64,000 bases of DNA from an uncultured Pseudomonadota bacterium (GCA_903870055.1 CAIQBG010000050.1:1-64000), one strand, 5' to 3'; shown: positions 17,219-26,792, counted from the stretch's first letter. Numbers and translations: made by a program. The notes: generated by a model not told the origin, from the letters alone.

Positions 17219-17710
17219 ATGCAAGGCAATCCTAAAATTATCGAAACCTTGAACGAATTACTGGCCGGTGAGTTAACCGCCGTTGACCAGTACCTGATTC
17301 ATGGCGAGATGTATGCAGACATGGGTTTGAATCGTCTTGCTGAAAAATCGTTGCACGAGTCGGAGCATGAACGTCAGCATGCGCGCGCGATCATTCAACG
17401 CATTCTATTCTTGGAAGGCAAGCCCGATCTGAGCAAGCGTGAAGGCCTGAACGTTGGCACTACAGCATCTGAAATGCTGGCATCAGATTTAGCAGTGGAA
17501 TACAAAGTGGTACGCACCCTGACTGCCGCAATTGCACTGTGTGAATCCGAACAGGATTACGTAACGCGTGACATGCTTAAAGTTCAACTGGACGACACCG
17601 AAATGGATCATGCCTACTTCCTAGAGAAGCAACTGCGCCTGATCAAGCTGACGGGTCTGGAAAACTATCTGCAAAGCCAGATGGGTGGCGATGCTGCCGG
17701 TAATGCATAA
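17219..17710 (+). CDS. Bacterioferritin subunit with ferroxidase centre, lacking the haem Met
   Basis: A 163-residue Bfr subunit, started at ATG 17219 after GAAAGGA. The di-iron ligands are present: Glu18, Glu51, His54, Glu94, Glu128 and His131 (DDTEMDH). Position 52, the haem-ligating Met of classical Bfr, is Arg. Thus this subunit oxidises Fe2+ but should not bind haem on its own. It is paired with the next gene, which has the opposite pattern. Similar two-subunit bacterioferritins are known in Neisseria and Pseudomonas. The protein stores iron as a mineral in a 24-mer shell in the cytosol. It follows feoB by 26 bases, linking uptake to storage. Confidence 0.92.
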   Translation: MQGNPKIIETLNELLAGELTAVDQYLIHGEMYADMGLNRLAEKSLHESEHERQHARAIIQRILFLEGKPDLSKREGLNVGTTASEMLASDLAVEYKVVRTLTAAIALCESEQDYVTRDMLKVQLDDTEMDHAYFLEKQLRLIKLTGLENYLQSQMGGDAAGNA

Positions 17711-17720
17711 GGAATAAACC

Positions 17721-18203
17721 ATGCAAGGTAATTCACAAATCATTCAAACCCTGAACAAGGTGCTCACGAGTGAGCTGACTGCTATTAACCAGTACTTTCT
17801 GCATGCACGCATGTTTGGTCACTGGGGGCTAGAGCAACTGAACGAATATCGCTACAAACAGTCGATCCGCGTGATGAAAGAAGCGGATGAGTTGATTGAA
17901 CGAATTCTGTTTCTGGAAGGTTTGCCGAACCTGCAGCACCTGGGCAAATTGCTGATCGGTGAAAACCCACAGGAGTGTTTGGCGTGTGACCTGACCTACG
18001 AGCGTGATGTACAACGTCCGCTGCTCGTGGAAGCCATTACGCAGTGCGAAGCGGCGCAAGACTATGTGAGCCGCGACCTTCTGGAAGAATTGCTCGAAGC
18101 CAGTGAAGAAGCGATTGATTGGCTGGAAACACAGCAGGCGCTGATTGCCGCAGTGACGCTACCAAACTATCTGCAGCAACACATGGGCGACAACGACAAC
18201 TAA
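17721..18203 (+). CDS. Bacterioferritin subunit with haem Met but degraded ferroxidase centre
   Basis: A 160-residue Bfr subunit, ten bases after the previous one with RBS AAGGA. Met52 is kept for haem binding between subunits. However, four ferroxidase positions have changed: Glu51 is Val, His54 is Glu, and the C-terminal E-E-x-H is replaced by S-E-E-A (SEEAIDW), although Glu18 and the mid-helix Glu remain. It should therefore supply haem sites and electron entry rather than iron oxidation. Together with the upstream subunit it likely builds a mixed 24-mer, and Bfd (28621-28824) would reduce the haem to release iron. Confidence 0.93.
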   Translation: MQGNSQIIQTLNKVLTSELTAINQYFLHARMFGHWGLEQLNEYRYKQSIRVMKEADELIERILFLEGLPNLQHLGKLLIGENPQECLACDLTYERDVQRPLLVEAITQCEAAQDYVSRDLLEELLEASEEAIDWLETQQALIAAVTLPNYLQQHMGDNDN

Positions 18204-18217
18204 TTCGCTTGAACTAT

Positions 18218-19261
18218 CTATAGCTTCGGGAAAGCCACGAGGTGATCGATTTCCAGCTGGATGCCGATCATCTCGCCCACCGCGTGATTATGGTGACTAG
18301 GCACGAGCGATAGCACACGATCTCCGGACGGCAACTCCAGTGTGTACAGGAAAGCAGCGCCGCGGAAGACCCGTTCCAGGACTTTGGCTTTAATGGGGCT
18401 GCTATCGTCGTGTTGAATATCATCTGGCCGAATCAACACATCGACTGCCGTGTTGTCTGGCACATCCAACGGCTGGATACGGCATAGCTCACCAAGCTCG
18501 AAGCTGACGCAATTCTGTCCGGATACCTGCGCCGGTAGGAAAACACCATCGCCGACAAAAGTAGCGATCTGCCGGGTAGCCGGTTCGTGATACAGCGCAT
18601 AAGGCGACGACCACTGCTGTAACTGCCCATCCACCATGACACCAACCCGATCTGCCATGGCGAATGCTTCTTGCTGGTTATGCGTGACCAGTAAACCTGT
18701 GGTGCCGGTTTTTTTAAGAATGTGGTGAACATCAATAGATAGGCGTTCACGCAGTTCGACATCAAGATTTGAAAACGGTTCATCCATCAACAGCACAGTA
18801 GGGCCCGGCGCTAACGCGCGCGCCAACGCAACACGTTGCTGCTGACCGCCAGATAGCTGATGCGGATAGCGCTTACCTGCATCGTCCAGACCCACCAGTG
18901 ACAGCATTTCTTCGATGCGGCGGGATTTATCGACACCCGTCCATTCACGCAGGCCGAAACCGACGTTGTCGGCCACCGTCATGTGCGGAAAGAGCGCGTA
19001 GTCCTGAAATACCATGCCGATCTGACGACGCTCTGGCGCGAGTTGCCAGCTAGCATCGGCAACCCAGTGACCGTTGAGCGCTATGCGCCCAGCCTGCAAT
19101 GGTTCGAAACCGGCAATAGCGCGCAGGACTGTAGTTTTACCGCAGCCCGACCCACCGAGCAAACAGCCAATCTCACCGGGCGCCAGAGAAAATGAAAGCT
19201 CACTGACAACAGATTTACCGCCGTAGCCCAGCACAACAGAATCAAGAATCAAAGCATCCAT
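18218..19261 (-). CDS. fbpC: Fe3+ ABC transporter ATP-binding protein
   Basis: A 347-residue ABC ATPase. Walker A GGSGCGKTT is at residues 36-44, the Q-loop in VFQDY, the signature LSGGQ at 135-139, Walker B LLMDEP, and the H-loop in LLVTHNQ. A C-terminal regulatory (TOBE-like) domain occupies about 240-347, as in FbpC, where it can bind iron. It powers Fe3+ import with the adjacent permease and binding protein. It starts 16 bases after the permease stop and converges on the bfr gene with only 14 bases between, with no visible terminator. Confidence 0.93.
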   Translation of the reverse strand: MDALILDSVVLGYGGKSVVSELSFSLAPGEIGCLLGGSGCGKTTVLRAIAGFEPLQAGRIALNGHWVADASWQLAPERRQIGMVFQDYALFPHMTVADNVGFGLREWTGVDKSRRIEEMLSLVGLDDAGKRYPHQLSGGQQQRVALARALAPGPTVLLMDEPFSNLDVELRERLSIDVHHILKKTGTTGLLVTHNQQEAFAMADRVGVMVDGQLQQWSSPYALYHEPATRQIATFVGDGVFLPAQVSGQNCVSFELGELCRIQPLDVPDNTAVDVLIRPDDIQHDDSSPIKAKVLERVFRGAAFLYTLELPSGDRVLSLVPSHHNHAVGEMIGIQLEIDHLVAFPKL

Positions 19262-19277
19262 AGTTATCTACGCACCA

Positions 19278-20903
19278 TCAGTGAAAACCCGATTCGGATT
19301 TTTTAATCAGCAGAATCACAGGCAATAACCCAGCCAGAACGATTGCGAGGCTCGGTAATGCCGCACGATCCCACATGCCTTCAGAGGTCATTTCAAAAAC
19401 CCGGACAGCGAGGGTATCCCAGCCGAACGGCCGTGTCATCAAGGTGATGGGCATCTCTTTCATGACATCAACGAATACGATTAATGCCGCCGTGAGGAGA
19501 CCACCACGTACCATGGGCAGTTGCAGATGCATGAGCACTTTTTTGGGGGATAACCCCAAGGACCGCGCTGCATTACCCTGATTACGTGTAATGCGCTGCA
19601 TGGCTGCATCGATAGGCTGGAAAGCTACTGCCAGAAAGCGGGCCGACAATGCGGCTAACATAACGAACAATGATCCCTTGAGGATCTGTTGCACATCCCA
19701 GTGCAGCCACCCCGCCAGGGTGATGAGTTGGTTATCTAGCCAGGCCACCGGAATAAAAACACCCACAGCCAGCACGGTACCGGGGATGGCATAACCCAAC
19801 GTTGCCAGCCGTACGATCAGTTGTGTGGTTGCATCTTTGTGGTGCTGACGTATTGCACTGAGCAACAGGCCGAGGACAGTCACAACTACTGCGGCCATGC
19901 CTGCGAGCCAGATGGAATGCAACAGGAAGACCGGATAGCGCGCATCAAAATCTTCCCTCCAGACATCCACTACCCAGACCAGCAATTGAATCATCGGCAC
20001 AGCAAATGCAATGGCCAGAATCAGTGCGCAAAAGATTGTCGCAGACCATTTTGCACCACGCTGTAATGAGATGCGCACGGGCGTAAAGCTCTTCACCGCG
20101 TAACGACGGTTATGACGCAAGCGCTGATCAATAACCGCCAGTACCAGCACCACCATGACGAGCAAGGAGGCAAGCTGACTGGCTGCTGATAAGTTAAAGA
20201 GTGAGAACCATGCCTTGTAGATGGCGGTGGTGAAGGTGTCGAAACTGAAAATGGAAACGCTACCAAAATCTGCCAGGGTTTCCATGAGGGCTAAGGTAAC
20301 GCCACCGGCAATCCAGGGACGTGCCATAGGCAAGGCGACTTTCCAGAATGCCTGGAAGCGGGTGTAACCCAACATCTGTGCCGCTTCGACGGCACGCAAG
20401 CCCTGCGTAATAAAAGCATTACGTGCGAGCAGATAGACGTAAGGATAAAAAGCGAGCGTCAGCACCAGTACCACGCCGCCTGTTGAGCGGATGGGTGGAA
20501 ACCACGATGAGCTCCCCAACCATGCGCGCAAGAAGCTTTGTACCGGGCCGGTAAAATCCAGCAAACCCACTTGCACGAAGGCCAGTACGTAGGCCGGCAT
20601 GGCCAAAGGCAACATCAGGCTCCAGGAGAAAAACTTCCTGCCGGGAAAGTCGCACACCGCGGTGAGCCAGGCCAGCGATACGCCCAGAAACAATACGCCA
20701 AGCCCAACGCCTACGACCAGCACGAAGGTATTCCAGAGGACGCCTGGCAACACATAGGTCGCTAGGTGTTCCCAGGCTTCGAGCTGCGGATCAAAGAATG
20801 ATGCCAGTACAACGATGAGCGGAATCAGGGTGAGCGCAGCAATGGCCAGGGCCCGCAAGGGGCCCCAACCACGCCAGTTCCAGATTGATCCGCGCGTATG
20901 CAT
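19278..20903 (-). CDS. fbpB: Fe3+ ABC transporter permease
   Basis: A 541-residue membrane protein with two fused permease halves and about 12 hydrophobic segments. Each half carries an EAA-type loop (for example the first near AAQMLGYTRFQAFWKVALP and the second near AARSLGLSPKKVLMHLQLP) that docks on FbpC. This arrangement is typical of FbpB/SfuB. I used the ATG at 20903; the frame extends one more codon to a TTG. It lies between fbpA and fbpC in the operon. Confidence 0.93.
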   Translation of the reverse strand: MHTRGSIWNWRGWGPLRALAIAALTLIPLIVVLASFFDPQLEAWEHLATYVLPGVLWNTFVLVVGVGLGVLFLGVSLAWLTAVCDFPGRKFFSWSLMLPLAMPAYVLAFVQVGLLDFTGPVQSFLRAWLGSSSWFPPIRSTGGVVLVLTLAFYPYVYLLARNAFITQGLRAVEAAQMLGYTRFQAFWKVALPMARPWIAGGVTLALMETLADFGSVSIFSFDTFTTAIYKAWFSLFNLSAASQLASLLVMVVLVLAVIDQRLRHNRRYAVKSFTPVRISLQRGAKWSATIFCALILAIAFAVPMIQLLVWVVDVWREDFDARYPVFLLHSIWLAGMAAVVVTVLGLLLSAIRQHHKDATTQLIVRLATLGYAIPGTVLAVGVFIPVAWLDNQLITLAGWLHWDVQQILKGSLFVMLAALSARFLAVAFQPIDAAMQRITRNQGNAARSLGLSPKKVLMHLQLPMVRGGLLTAALIVFVDVMKEMPITLMTRPFGWDTLAVRVFEMTSEGMWDRAALPSLAIVLAGLLPVILLIKKSESGFH

Positions 20904-20918
20904 CAAGAACCCGATGGC

Positions 20919-21935
20919 TTATCGGTAACCGGCCCGATCCATCAGTCGTGTTGCGTTACCTTGCAACTCACCCGCTTTGGATACATTGATCAGATCCATT
21001 TTGTAGGGACCCCAATGGCGAATGATCGAGTCGGGCTTCACCTTCGAATTAACCGGGTATTCAAAGTCATCGTTGGTGTAGATGCCCTGAGCCGTTTCTG
21101 ATGACAACCATTCAATCAGACGCTGGCCGCCGGCAGCATTAGGCGCTGCACGTGTTACGCCCGCGCCTGAAATGTTGACGTGCACACCGCGCTCTTTCTG
21201 GTTGGCCCAGAACAGACCCACGGGCATATTCGGATCTTTATCCAGTGCACGTGCCAGATAGTAGGTGTTAACAATACCGACCTCACACTGGCCAGCGCCA
21301 ACAGCCTTGATCACGGCGTTGTCATCCGCAAAGACTTCGGTAGCCAGGTTGGCGACCCAACCGCGCACCACTTCTTCGGTACGTTTTTCACCCAGGGTGG
21401 CGATCATGGTGGCCACCAGTGATTGGTTGTAGACCTTCTTGGAAGTTCTGAGGCACAGCTTGCCCTTCCACTCCGGCTCGGCCAGCGCTTCATAGGTAGA
21501 AAGCTGTGACGGATTTACGAACTTCTTGTTGTAGATAATGGTACGGGCACGAATCGACAGGGCATACCACTCGTTTTTCGGGTCACGCAGATTGGCGGGC
21601 ACATTGGTGTTCAACACGCCGGACTTGATGGGCTGCAGCAGACCCATGCGGCTGGCATGCCAGAGGTTACCGGCATCAACGGTAATCAACACATCCGCCG
21701 GGGATTTAGCGCCTTCAGCTTTGAGGCGCTCTAGCAGCGGGCCTTCTTTGTCAGTAAGCACCTGGATCTTGGTACCGGTTTCCTTGGTATAGGCGTCGAA
21801 CAACGGCTTGATAAGTTGTTCGTTACGGGCTGAATAGACGGTTACCGTTTCTGCACTGGCACTGCCTGTAAAAAACACCAGCGCAGCCATTACTGTGGGC
21901 AGAACCAGAGCCAGAGGCTTAGAACACGTTTTCAT
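20919..21935 (-). CDS. fbpA: Fe3+ ABC transporter substrate-binding protein
   Basis: A 338-residue periplasmic binding protein with signal peptide (cleavage after SASA, about residue 28). The Tyr pair Tyr225-Tyr226 (VNTYYLARA) is the Fe3+-binding motif of FbpA/FutA proteins. The N-terminal His of Neisseria FbpA is replaced by Asn (VYSARNEQLI), as in the bacterial classes that use only Tyr and carbonate or other ligands. It captures Fe3+ in the periplasm for FbpBC. A Fur-like site lies about 55-70 bases upstream. Confidence 0.94.
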   Translation of the reverse strand: MKTCSKPLALVLPTVMAALVFFTGSASAETVTVYSARNEQLIKPLFDAYTKETGTKIQVLTDKEGPLLERLKAEGAKSPADVLITVDAGNLWHASRMGLLQPIKSGVLNTNVPANLRDPKNEWYALSIRARTIIYNKKFVNPSQLSTYEALAEPEWKGKLCLRTSKKVYNQSLVATMIATLGEKRTEEVVRGWVANLATEVFADDNAVIKAVGAGQCEVGIVNTYYLARALDKDPNMPVGLFWANQKERGVHVNISGAGVTRAAPNAAGGQRLIEWLSSETAQGIYTNDDFEYPVNSKVKPDSIIRHWGPYKMDLINVSKAGELQGNATRLMDRAGYR

Positions 21936-21987
21936 ATCAATCTCTTATGTAAATTGAAGCACACTCAGACATGCGCTAATTTTACTA

Positions 21988-22006
21988 GGAATAATTCTCA
22001 TTAACA
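21988..22006 (-). promoter_or_regulatory. Putative Fur box before fbpABC
   Basis: GGAATAATTCTCATTAACA has the ATTCTCATT core and a partial inverted repeat. It lies 53 bases upstream of the fbpA start, in the gap between fbpA and the stop of the pepsin-like gene, so it can only serve fbpABC. Confidence 0.65.
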
Positions 22007-22027
22007 ATAGATCTGCCTTCCAGACAC

Positions 22028-23092
22028 CTATTGGGCAACCCGTGGTGCCAGCCCCCAGTAGCCACCCTCTGCGTCATAGAGATACCGGTATTTCACAAGG
22101 GGGCGGATGCCGGTGTTGATGAATGGATCACCCCAGCCGGTCACCACATCTTCGAATATCTTGGTCCAATGCCCTTTGTCTAGCGGTGCGGCCGGACCAT
22201 TACCTTCGATCCAACTGATCTGAGGACCCTGTCCACCAATCCACCGCGGCGTGATGTAGACCTCTGTGCCATTGGGGATTTTTCCATGACGCGGTGCGCC
22301 GGTAATACCGGCTAGCGTTGACCGAATTCCGGTATCCATCAGAAAACGGCCATGTACTAGGTAGGGCATGTCGTTATCGACTACGTTGACCGTCAGATCT
22401 GCCTGAGGGTAAGCCCACAGATCCTGCATAAGTCCGCTAACGCGAGGTCTTTCAAGCTTGACGTAGTTAAAACCTTGGCTTGTATCGTTATTGGTTAGCC
22501 CCACACGAATGCCACCCGGTTCAAGAATAAAGCCCGCTCGTAGCTGACCGTTGCGCACCTGCGGCAAGTTAAATATCGCTATCCCATCCAGTTGACCAAA
22601 CCCCAACCCCATGCGTCTGACTCGATCGCCTGCGGGCCCAGCAATACACGCTTTGGCCAGCTCGGCATCCGGGGCACACACGATGTCACTAACCACAAGG
22701 CCGATCAATTCACTGACAGCAACCTGTTCAGCCACGGCACCCGCACCTTGGGCGTCAACAAACTCAATTTTTAGGACGCTCACGGTACCGCGGCTGATCT
22801 GACCGGTTTCGGTAATTTCTGTCAGCCCCTGCGCGACATTGCGGTCAAAATCCGCCACAAGATCCTGGCTGATCATAGTGACACTACTGCCGGTATCAAT
22901 CAGCATTTCAACGATAGGACCACCATTAATACGCGCCCGTACTTTAAGGTGTTGTTCGTAGCTGCTGTCTGCTGTAAACGGAATAAAAAAAGAACCTCGG
23001 TAGGCCGAATAATCCGGCCGTCCCGAGGCAAACGACCATGAACAACTGGTCAGACAGAGTGCTACAAAAAATCGTTTCAGCAACTTAGACAT
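22028..23092 (-). CDS. Exported two-lobed pepsin-like aspartic protease homologue
   Basis: A 354-residue exported protein (signal peptide to about residue 23). It has two aspartic-protease motifs: DTGSS at residues 66-70 and DTGI at 253-256, 187 residues apart, close to the spacing in pepsin. Between them GLGFGQ and a GG-x-RVGLTNND stretch look like the end of the first pepsin lobe. Bacterial pepsin homologues are rare. The second motif has Ile where S/T is usual after DTG, so activity is uncertain. It overlaps the end of piuC by eight bases and is the last gene of the siderophore-receptor operon. A role in processing a periplasmic or surface iron protein is inference. Confidence 0.75.
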   Translation of the reverse strand: MSKLLKRFFVALCLTSCSWSFASGRPDYSAYRGSFFIPFTADSSYEQHLKVRARINGGPIVEMLIDTGSSVTMISQDLVADFDRNVAQGLTEITETGQISRGTVSVLKIEFVDAQGAGAVAEQVAVSELIGLVVSDIVCAPDAELAKACIAGPAGDRVRRMGLGFGQLDGIAIFNLPQVRNGQLRAGFILEPGGIRVGLTNNDTSQGFNYVKLERPRVSGLMQDLWAYPQADLTVNVVDNDMPYLVHGRFLMDTGIRSTLAGITGAPRHGKIPNGTEVYITPRWIGGQGPQISWIEGNGPAAPLDKGHWTKIFEDVVTGWGDPFINTGIRPLVKYRYLYDAEGGYWGLAPRVAQ

Positions 23093-23768
23093 CAGCCCAC
23101 ATGCGTAATAGGTTGTGATAAACGCCTGTTAAACGAATAGCCTCGTCTGTTTCACCATGTGCTTTGCGCAGTTCGATAATAGACATATCCAGGTCGTAAA
23201 GCAGGCGGCGCTGCTCGTCGGAACGCACCATGCTCTCTGTCCAGAAAAAGCAGGAGATGCGTGCACCCCGGGTTACCGGTTCTACACGATGTACTGATGA
23301 GCTGGGATACAGCACCATATCGCCCGCAGCAAACTTGATCTTCTGGCTGCCGTAGGTGTCTTCAATCACCAGTTCGCCACCTTCGTAGTCTTCCGGCTCG
23401 GTGAGAAACAAGGTACAGGAAACATCCGTACGCACATGCCTACCTGTTGCTGCGTGAGTACGCACCGAGTTATCGATATGATTACCAAACGCATTTTTCG
23501 GGCCGGTATAACGATTAAACAATGGCGGGTAGATGCGCTTGGGTAATGCGCCCGTCAGGAATAGATCATTAGTTGCCAAGGCGTGCAACACGATAGTGCG
23601 CGCCTTTTTGCAGTCGTCTCCGTCTTCCGGCAACTGGGTATTGTTCTTGGCTTTAGCCGATTGGCTACCTGCAGTAATAACGCCATCTGCCCAATCCGCG
23701 TTGTCGATAATCTGACGAATGTCTTTCACCTGTTGTTTGGTGAGCACCTGCGGAATATGTAAGAGCAT
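23085..23768 (-). CDS. piuC: PKHD-type Fe(II)/2-oxoglutarate hydroxylase PiuC
   Basis: A 227-residue Fe2OG dioxygenase. The iron-binding triad is His97-x-Asp99 (HID) and His160, with Arg170 (VTRGAR) for 2-oxoglutarate. PiuC/YbiX-type enzymes are encoded beside catecholate siderophore receptors and are Fur-regulated; their substrate is not established. Here the gene follows the receptor by 20 bases and overlaps the next gene, matching the usual context. Confidence 0.93.
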   Translation of the reverse strand: MLLHIPQVLTKQQVKDIRQIIDNADWADGVITAGSQSAKAKNNTQLPEDGDDCKKARTIVLHALATNDLFLTGALPKRIYPPLFNRYTGPKNAFGNHIDNSVRTHAATGRHVRTDVSCTLFLTEPEDYEGGELVIEDTYGSQKIKFAAGDMVLYPSSSVHRVEPVTRGARISCFFWTESMVRSDEQRRLLYDLDMSIIELRKAHGETDEAIRLTGVYHNLLRMWADV

Positions 23769-23788
23769 GATGGCGTCCTTTCTTGACG

Positions 23789-26068
23789 TTAGAACTTGTA
23801 GGTCAAACCCAGCTGGAAGGCTTGATAAGTACCGGGCACGGCAAAGCCGCCGTTCTCGTATAACGATACATAGTTGGTCGTATTGAATAGATTGTAGGCA
23901 TTCAAACGCACCGTATAGTTCTTGGCATCGTATTGCAGTAAACCGTCAACAGTCGCCTGGGCCTGAATCCAGTTGGGCGCATTGTAAGCAGCGCCCGTTT
24001 GACCATAGACGTTTTTGCGTCCCTGGCCCGTGACACCGCCACCAATTTTCCAGCCATAGGGCAGCTTGTAAGTGGTCCAGAGGTTATACGTATACGGGGT
24101 GCTATTGGATGGTGCCTTACCCACCATTTGCGTTGCTGCAGGATTCGCCGGAATATCGATGCGCGCATCCATCAAGCCTAGACCACTGAACACATCCCAT
24201 TTTTCGGTAATGCTACCGGTGACTTCAAATTCCAGACCATCCGTATGGCGGCGGGTGGATCTGAGCGTTGCCGTGCTTTCAAGATCGGTGTTTCGTTCGT
24301 AGTTTTTAACCTGATGGTAAGCGGTAGCGCGGAAAGAAAGACCTAAATCATTGATATCACCCTTGTAGCCGATTTCGGTCAGCTCACTGGTTTCTGCCGG
24401 TAACTGAGCTCCTGCCGAGAGTTGGTACAAGTCAGCAGTGGGGCTGAACGAATCGCTCCACGATAGATAGAACGTACCGAAATTAGGCATTGGTTCATAC
24501 AGAAGCCCTGCACGATAACTCGGCGAAGAGAAGTCGAGACCCTGATTCTTCAGACCTGTAGAACTGTTAGGCTGGTTGTAAATAGCGTTTAACCAGTCAT
24601 TACGCAAACCGCCCATGACCTTAACACCCTGCGTAAGCTCGATCATGTCCTGGCCATAAATGGCATAGGAATTCGACTGATAAGAAAATACAGAGCTTGG
24701 GGTTTGAACCAAGTTAGCGTAACCGTTCTTACAATAATCACGCACCAAGTTATTGTTATTCACCGTAATCCAGGCTGTATTTTTTGGGCTGTAACTTGTA
24801 GCGCACCCGCTAGAATCGAAGCTGTACCGATTCACATGCTCTCGATAATACTCAACGCCAGCCAACAAAGTATGGCCTAAGCCCCACGTGCTGGCTGTTT
24901 TATTAAAGTCAGACTGAAACGCCAGGGTTTCTTCATTGGCACCCCGAGGCCCCGCCAAGCTTAGCGTTTGTACCGGATACGGATTTTGTTGAAGTGGATC
25001 AGTGCTTGATTCATTCTGACCCCGCCCCTTATTCGCCCACAGTGAACGCGTGTAATTTGAGTACTTGAGCTTCGTGAGCAAGGAAGTATCTTTGTCGAAG
25101 CTATAGTTCTGGCTCAGTGTACCGAACTGGGTAACGTTGTTCTCAATATCAGCAATGGTCCCGCTGAAAGTGGAGCCAGGTACATTAACCGGGTTATGAG
25201 AAACAGAGTTGAAACCGATACCGTAATCGGGCACCAGATTGGTCTTCAGGTAATAGTAGCTGGCATCAATCTGGTTGTAGGTGCCAATACCCCATGAGTA
25301 GGTTGGTGCCACACCCTGTGTGTGGTTCGTCACCTGATTACGTGAACTGCCAGAATTCTGCACCACGGCATTGATACGGAGTGCCGAGCTTTGCTCACGA
25401 CTCAATACAAAGTTGACGTCTGCCGTGCTTCGGAAGTAATCAAAACTACCGCCGATCACACTAACTTCGCTCTTGTTATCTAGGAATGCTTTCTTATAGA
25501 TCTGGTTAATTACGCCGCCAGCCTGACCACGGCCAAACAACATAGAAGCCGAACCACGCAGCACTTCAATCGCAGCATCGTTAAAGGTATCGCGGTTGTA
25601 CTGGGCGGTATCACGAATACCGTCTACATACATGTCACCAAAGGTGTAGAAACCACGGATATTGATGTTGTCGCCAATACGGCCGCCCTCACCGGAGTTA
25701 AAGGTGACGCTGGGCACGTTGCGCATAGCCTCTTCTAACGTGGTGGCGTTCTGGTCGGTTAGCAGCGTATCCGGGATGATGGTAATCGCCTGCGGCACTT
25801 CTGCCACATCCTGCTCAAACTTGGCAGCCTTGGTCACCTTGACGTTATAGCGGTTGATTTCGATATCCGACTGTGACTGTGCCCGCACCTCTACCTGATT
25901 CAAAGTTTGAGTTTCACCCTCTGCCGTCTGACCAATCGCCGTCAGTGGCGTGACCATCAACGCCGCAATGGTTGCGCCCAAGGTAGAAAAACGCTGCGGC
26001 GTTGCTGTTGCTGCCGCTACCTTTTCTGATCTCTGCTTCTGCTTGTTCCGATGTTTCAGGGTTTTCAT
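23789..26068 (-). CDS. TonB-dependent catecholate siderophore receptor (Fiu/PiuA-like)
   Basis: A 759-residue outer-membrane receptor. ATG 26068 is chosen because GGAG lies six bases upstream; ATGs at 26086 and 26080 overlap that RBS. The N-terminus is unusually basic before the hydrophobic stretch of the signal sequence. The plug begins at [10 protein letters not shown], contains [18 protein letters not shown] and [14 protein letters not shown], and the barrel ends LGLTYKF with terminal Phe. The pairing with piuC points to a Fiu/PiuA-type catecholate siderophore (DHB or related) receptor. It is served by the tonB-exbBD genes upstream in the same operon. Confidence 0.92.
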   Translation of the reverse strand: MKTLKHRNKQKQRSEKVAAATATPQRFSTLGATIAALMVTPLTAIGQTAEGETQTLNQVEVRAQSQSDIEINRYNVKVTKAAKFEQDVAEVPQAITIIPDTLLTDQNATTLEEAMRNVPSVTFNSGEGGRIGDNINIRGFYTFGDMYVDGIRDTAQYNRDTFNDAAIEVLRGSASMLFGRGQAGGVINQIYKKAFLDNKSEVSVIGGSFDYFRSTADVNFVLSREQSSALRINAVVQNSGSSRNQVTNHTQGVAPTYSWGIGTYNQIDASYYYLKTNLVPDYGIGFNSVSHNPVNVPGSTFSGTIADIENNVTQFGTLSQNYSFDKDTSLLTKLKYSNYTRSLWANKGRGQNESSTDPLQQNPYPVQTLSLAGPRGANEETLAFQSDFNKTASTWGLGHTLLAGVEYYREHVNRYSFDSSGCATSYSPKNTAWITVNNNNLVRDYCKNGYANLVQTPSSVFSYQSNSYAIYGQDMIELTQGVKVMGGLRNDWLNAIYNQPNSSTGLKNQGLDFSSPSYRAGLLYEPMPNFGTFYLSWSDSFSPTADLYQLSAGAQLPAETSELTEIGYKGDINDLGLSFRATAYHQVKNYERNTDLESTATLRSTRRHTDGLEFEVTGSITEKWDVFSGLGLMDARIDIPANPAATQMVGKAPSNSTPYTYNLWTTYKLPYGWKIGGGVTGQGRKNVYGQTGAAYNAPNWIQAQATVDGLLQYDAKNYTVRLNAYNLFNTTNYVSLYENGGFAVPGTYQAFQLGLTYKF

Positions 26069-26133
26069 ACGATGCTCCATAACCAATGACCCATCAGTTG
26101 GGTTGGGTCTATTAATTGGCTGGCTGCATCAGG

Positions 26134-26148
26134 GAGGCTAAGTGCCTC
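26134..26148 (-). repeat. Small hairpin before the siderophore receptor gene
   Basis: GAGGC and GCCTC (5 bp) flank a five-base loop in the 117-base gap between the mini-lipoprotein stop (26186) and the receptor start. There is no T-run. It may tune expression of the receptor relative to the upstream genes. Confidence 0.35.
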
Positions 26149-26185
26149 TGTACGGCTGGCTACTACGATTGTTGAGTGGGCTTAC

Positions 26186-26377
26186 CTAACGGGTAATGCC
26201 CGGTACATTTTTTAAAGCTTCTGGCAAAGTCGTGGCATTCTGCTCATCCATCAACTGCCGGTTTACTACGGTAGGCTCCACCGGATTTAATGCGTTCTGA
26301 TAGGGCTGGACCATGACCTCTCCCGTTGCGCTACATCCTGTGATCCAGATGCAAACTAACGGGCGCATTAACTTCAT
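26186..26377 (-). CDS. Mini-lipoprotein ending in a TonB-receptor plug-like segment
   Basis: A 63-residue predicted lipoprotein: signal MKLMRPLVCIWITGC with Cys15 as lipidation site, a short Pro/Asn-rich spacer, then VVNRQLMDEQNATTLPEALKNVPGITR. The end closely matches the plug of TonB-dependent receptors, for example [18 protein letters not shown] in the receptor two hundred bases downstream. Its ATG overlaps the previous stop by one base (TAATG), so it is translated by coupling. It could be a functional mimic that touches TonB or the receptor, or a remnant of a lost receptor; the lipobox and coupling favour a gene. Function unknown. Confidence 0.7.
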   Translation of the reverse strand: MKLMRPLVCIWITGCSATGEVMVQPYQNALNPVEPTVVNRQLMDEQNATTLPEALKNVPGITR

Positions 26378-26583
26378 TAGCGATAGCCGCCTGGACCACC
26401 GCCGATACTGGTCATTCCTGTTTCCGACATGAGCTCTTCGTTCTCGACATCGGCATCAGGATTGACGGTGTAATCATTGGCGTAATGCACTGCGCCCGTA
26501 TGAGAGCACCCGGCTATAAAGCTGGCTGCCATGAGAAGTACGAGACTGCTGCGAAGTGTTTGAATGTCATTCATGGTGGTCAC
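26377..26583 (-). CDS. Mini-lipoprotein in the tonB-exbBD-hemP operon
   Basis: A 68-residue predicted lipoprotein with signal sequence containing LVLLMAASFIAGC and Cys26 as lipidation site. The mature part is about 42 residues, acidic, and ends IGGGPGGYR. The stretch VENEELMSETGMTSI loosely resembles the plug-like VVNRQLMDEQNATTL of the next gene, so the two may be related. It overlaps the hemP stop (ATGA) and the following gene (TAATG), so it sits in a tightly coupled row. I do not recognise a family. Confidence 0.68.
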   Translation of the reverse strand: MTTMNDIQTLRSSLVLLMAASFIAGCSHTGAVHYANDYTVNPDADVENEELMSETGMTSIGGGPGGYR

Positions 26584-26792
26584 TTGGTTAGAATCAATTT
26601 GCCAAGGCGGGTGGCTCGCAATACATAGCTCACCCCTTCGTGATCAATAATCAGGCTGCTGGCCTGGCCTAGTAGCGCACGACTATTAATGCGTTTAGCC
26701 GTTTCCGTCGATGCCGCAGTATTTTGCGGTGCGGGCACAGCGCCCACCTGCAATAGACGGGGTGCGAGACTCGTTCTGGGTTTGTCGGCCAC
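26580..26792 (-). CDS. hemP: Hemin uptake protein HemP
   Basis: A 70-residue HemP/HmuP family protein with GTG start at 26792. The family core INSRALLGQASSLIIDHEG and the C-terminal LRATRLGKLILTK are plain. In several proteobacteria HemP/HmuP acts as an activator of haem or iron uptake genes, so a regulatory role is possible here although no haem receptor is in the window. It starts one base after the exbD stop and overlaps the next lipoprotein gene. Confidence 0.9.
   Translation of the reverse strand: MADKPRTSLAPRLLQVGAVPAPQNTAASTETAKRINSRALLGQASSLIIDHEGVSYVLRATRLGKLILTK

Noticed and set aside
26069-26185. Possible Fur box before the siderophore receptor
   Set aside because: I looked for ATTCTCA or GAGAAT cores in this gap and found none.
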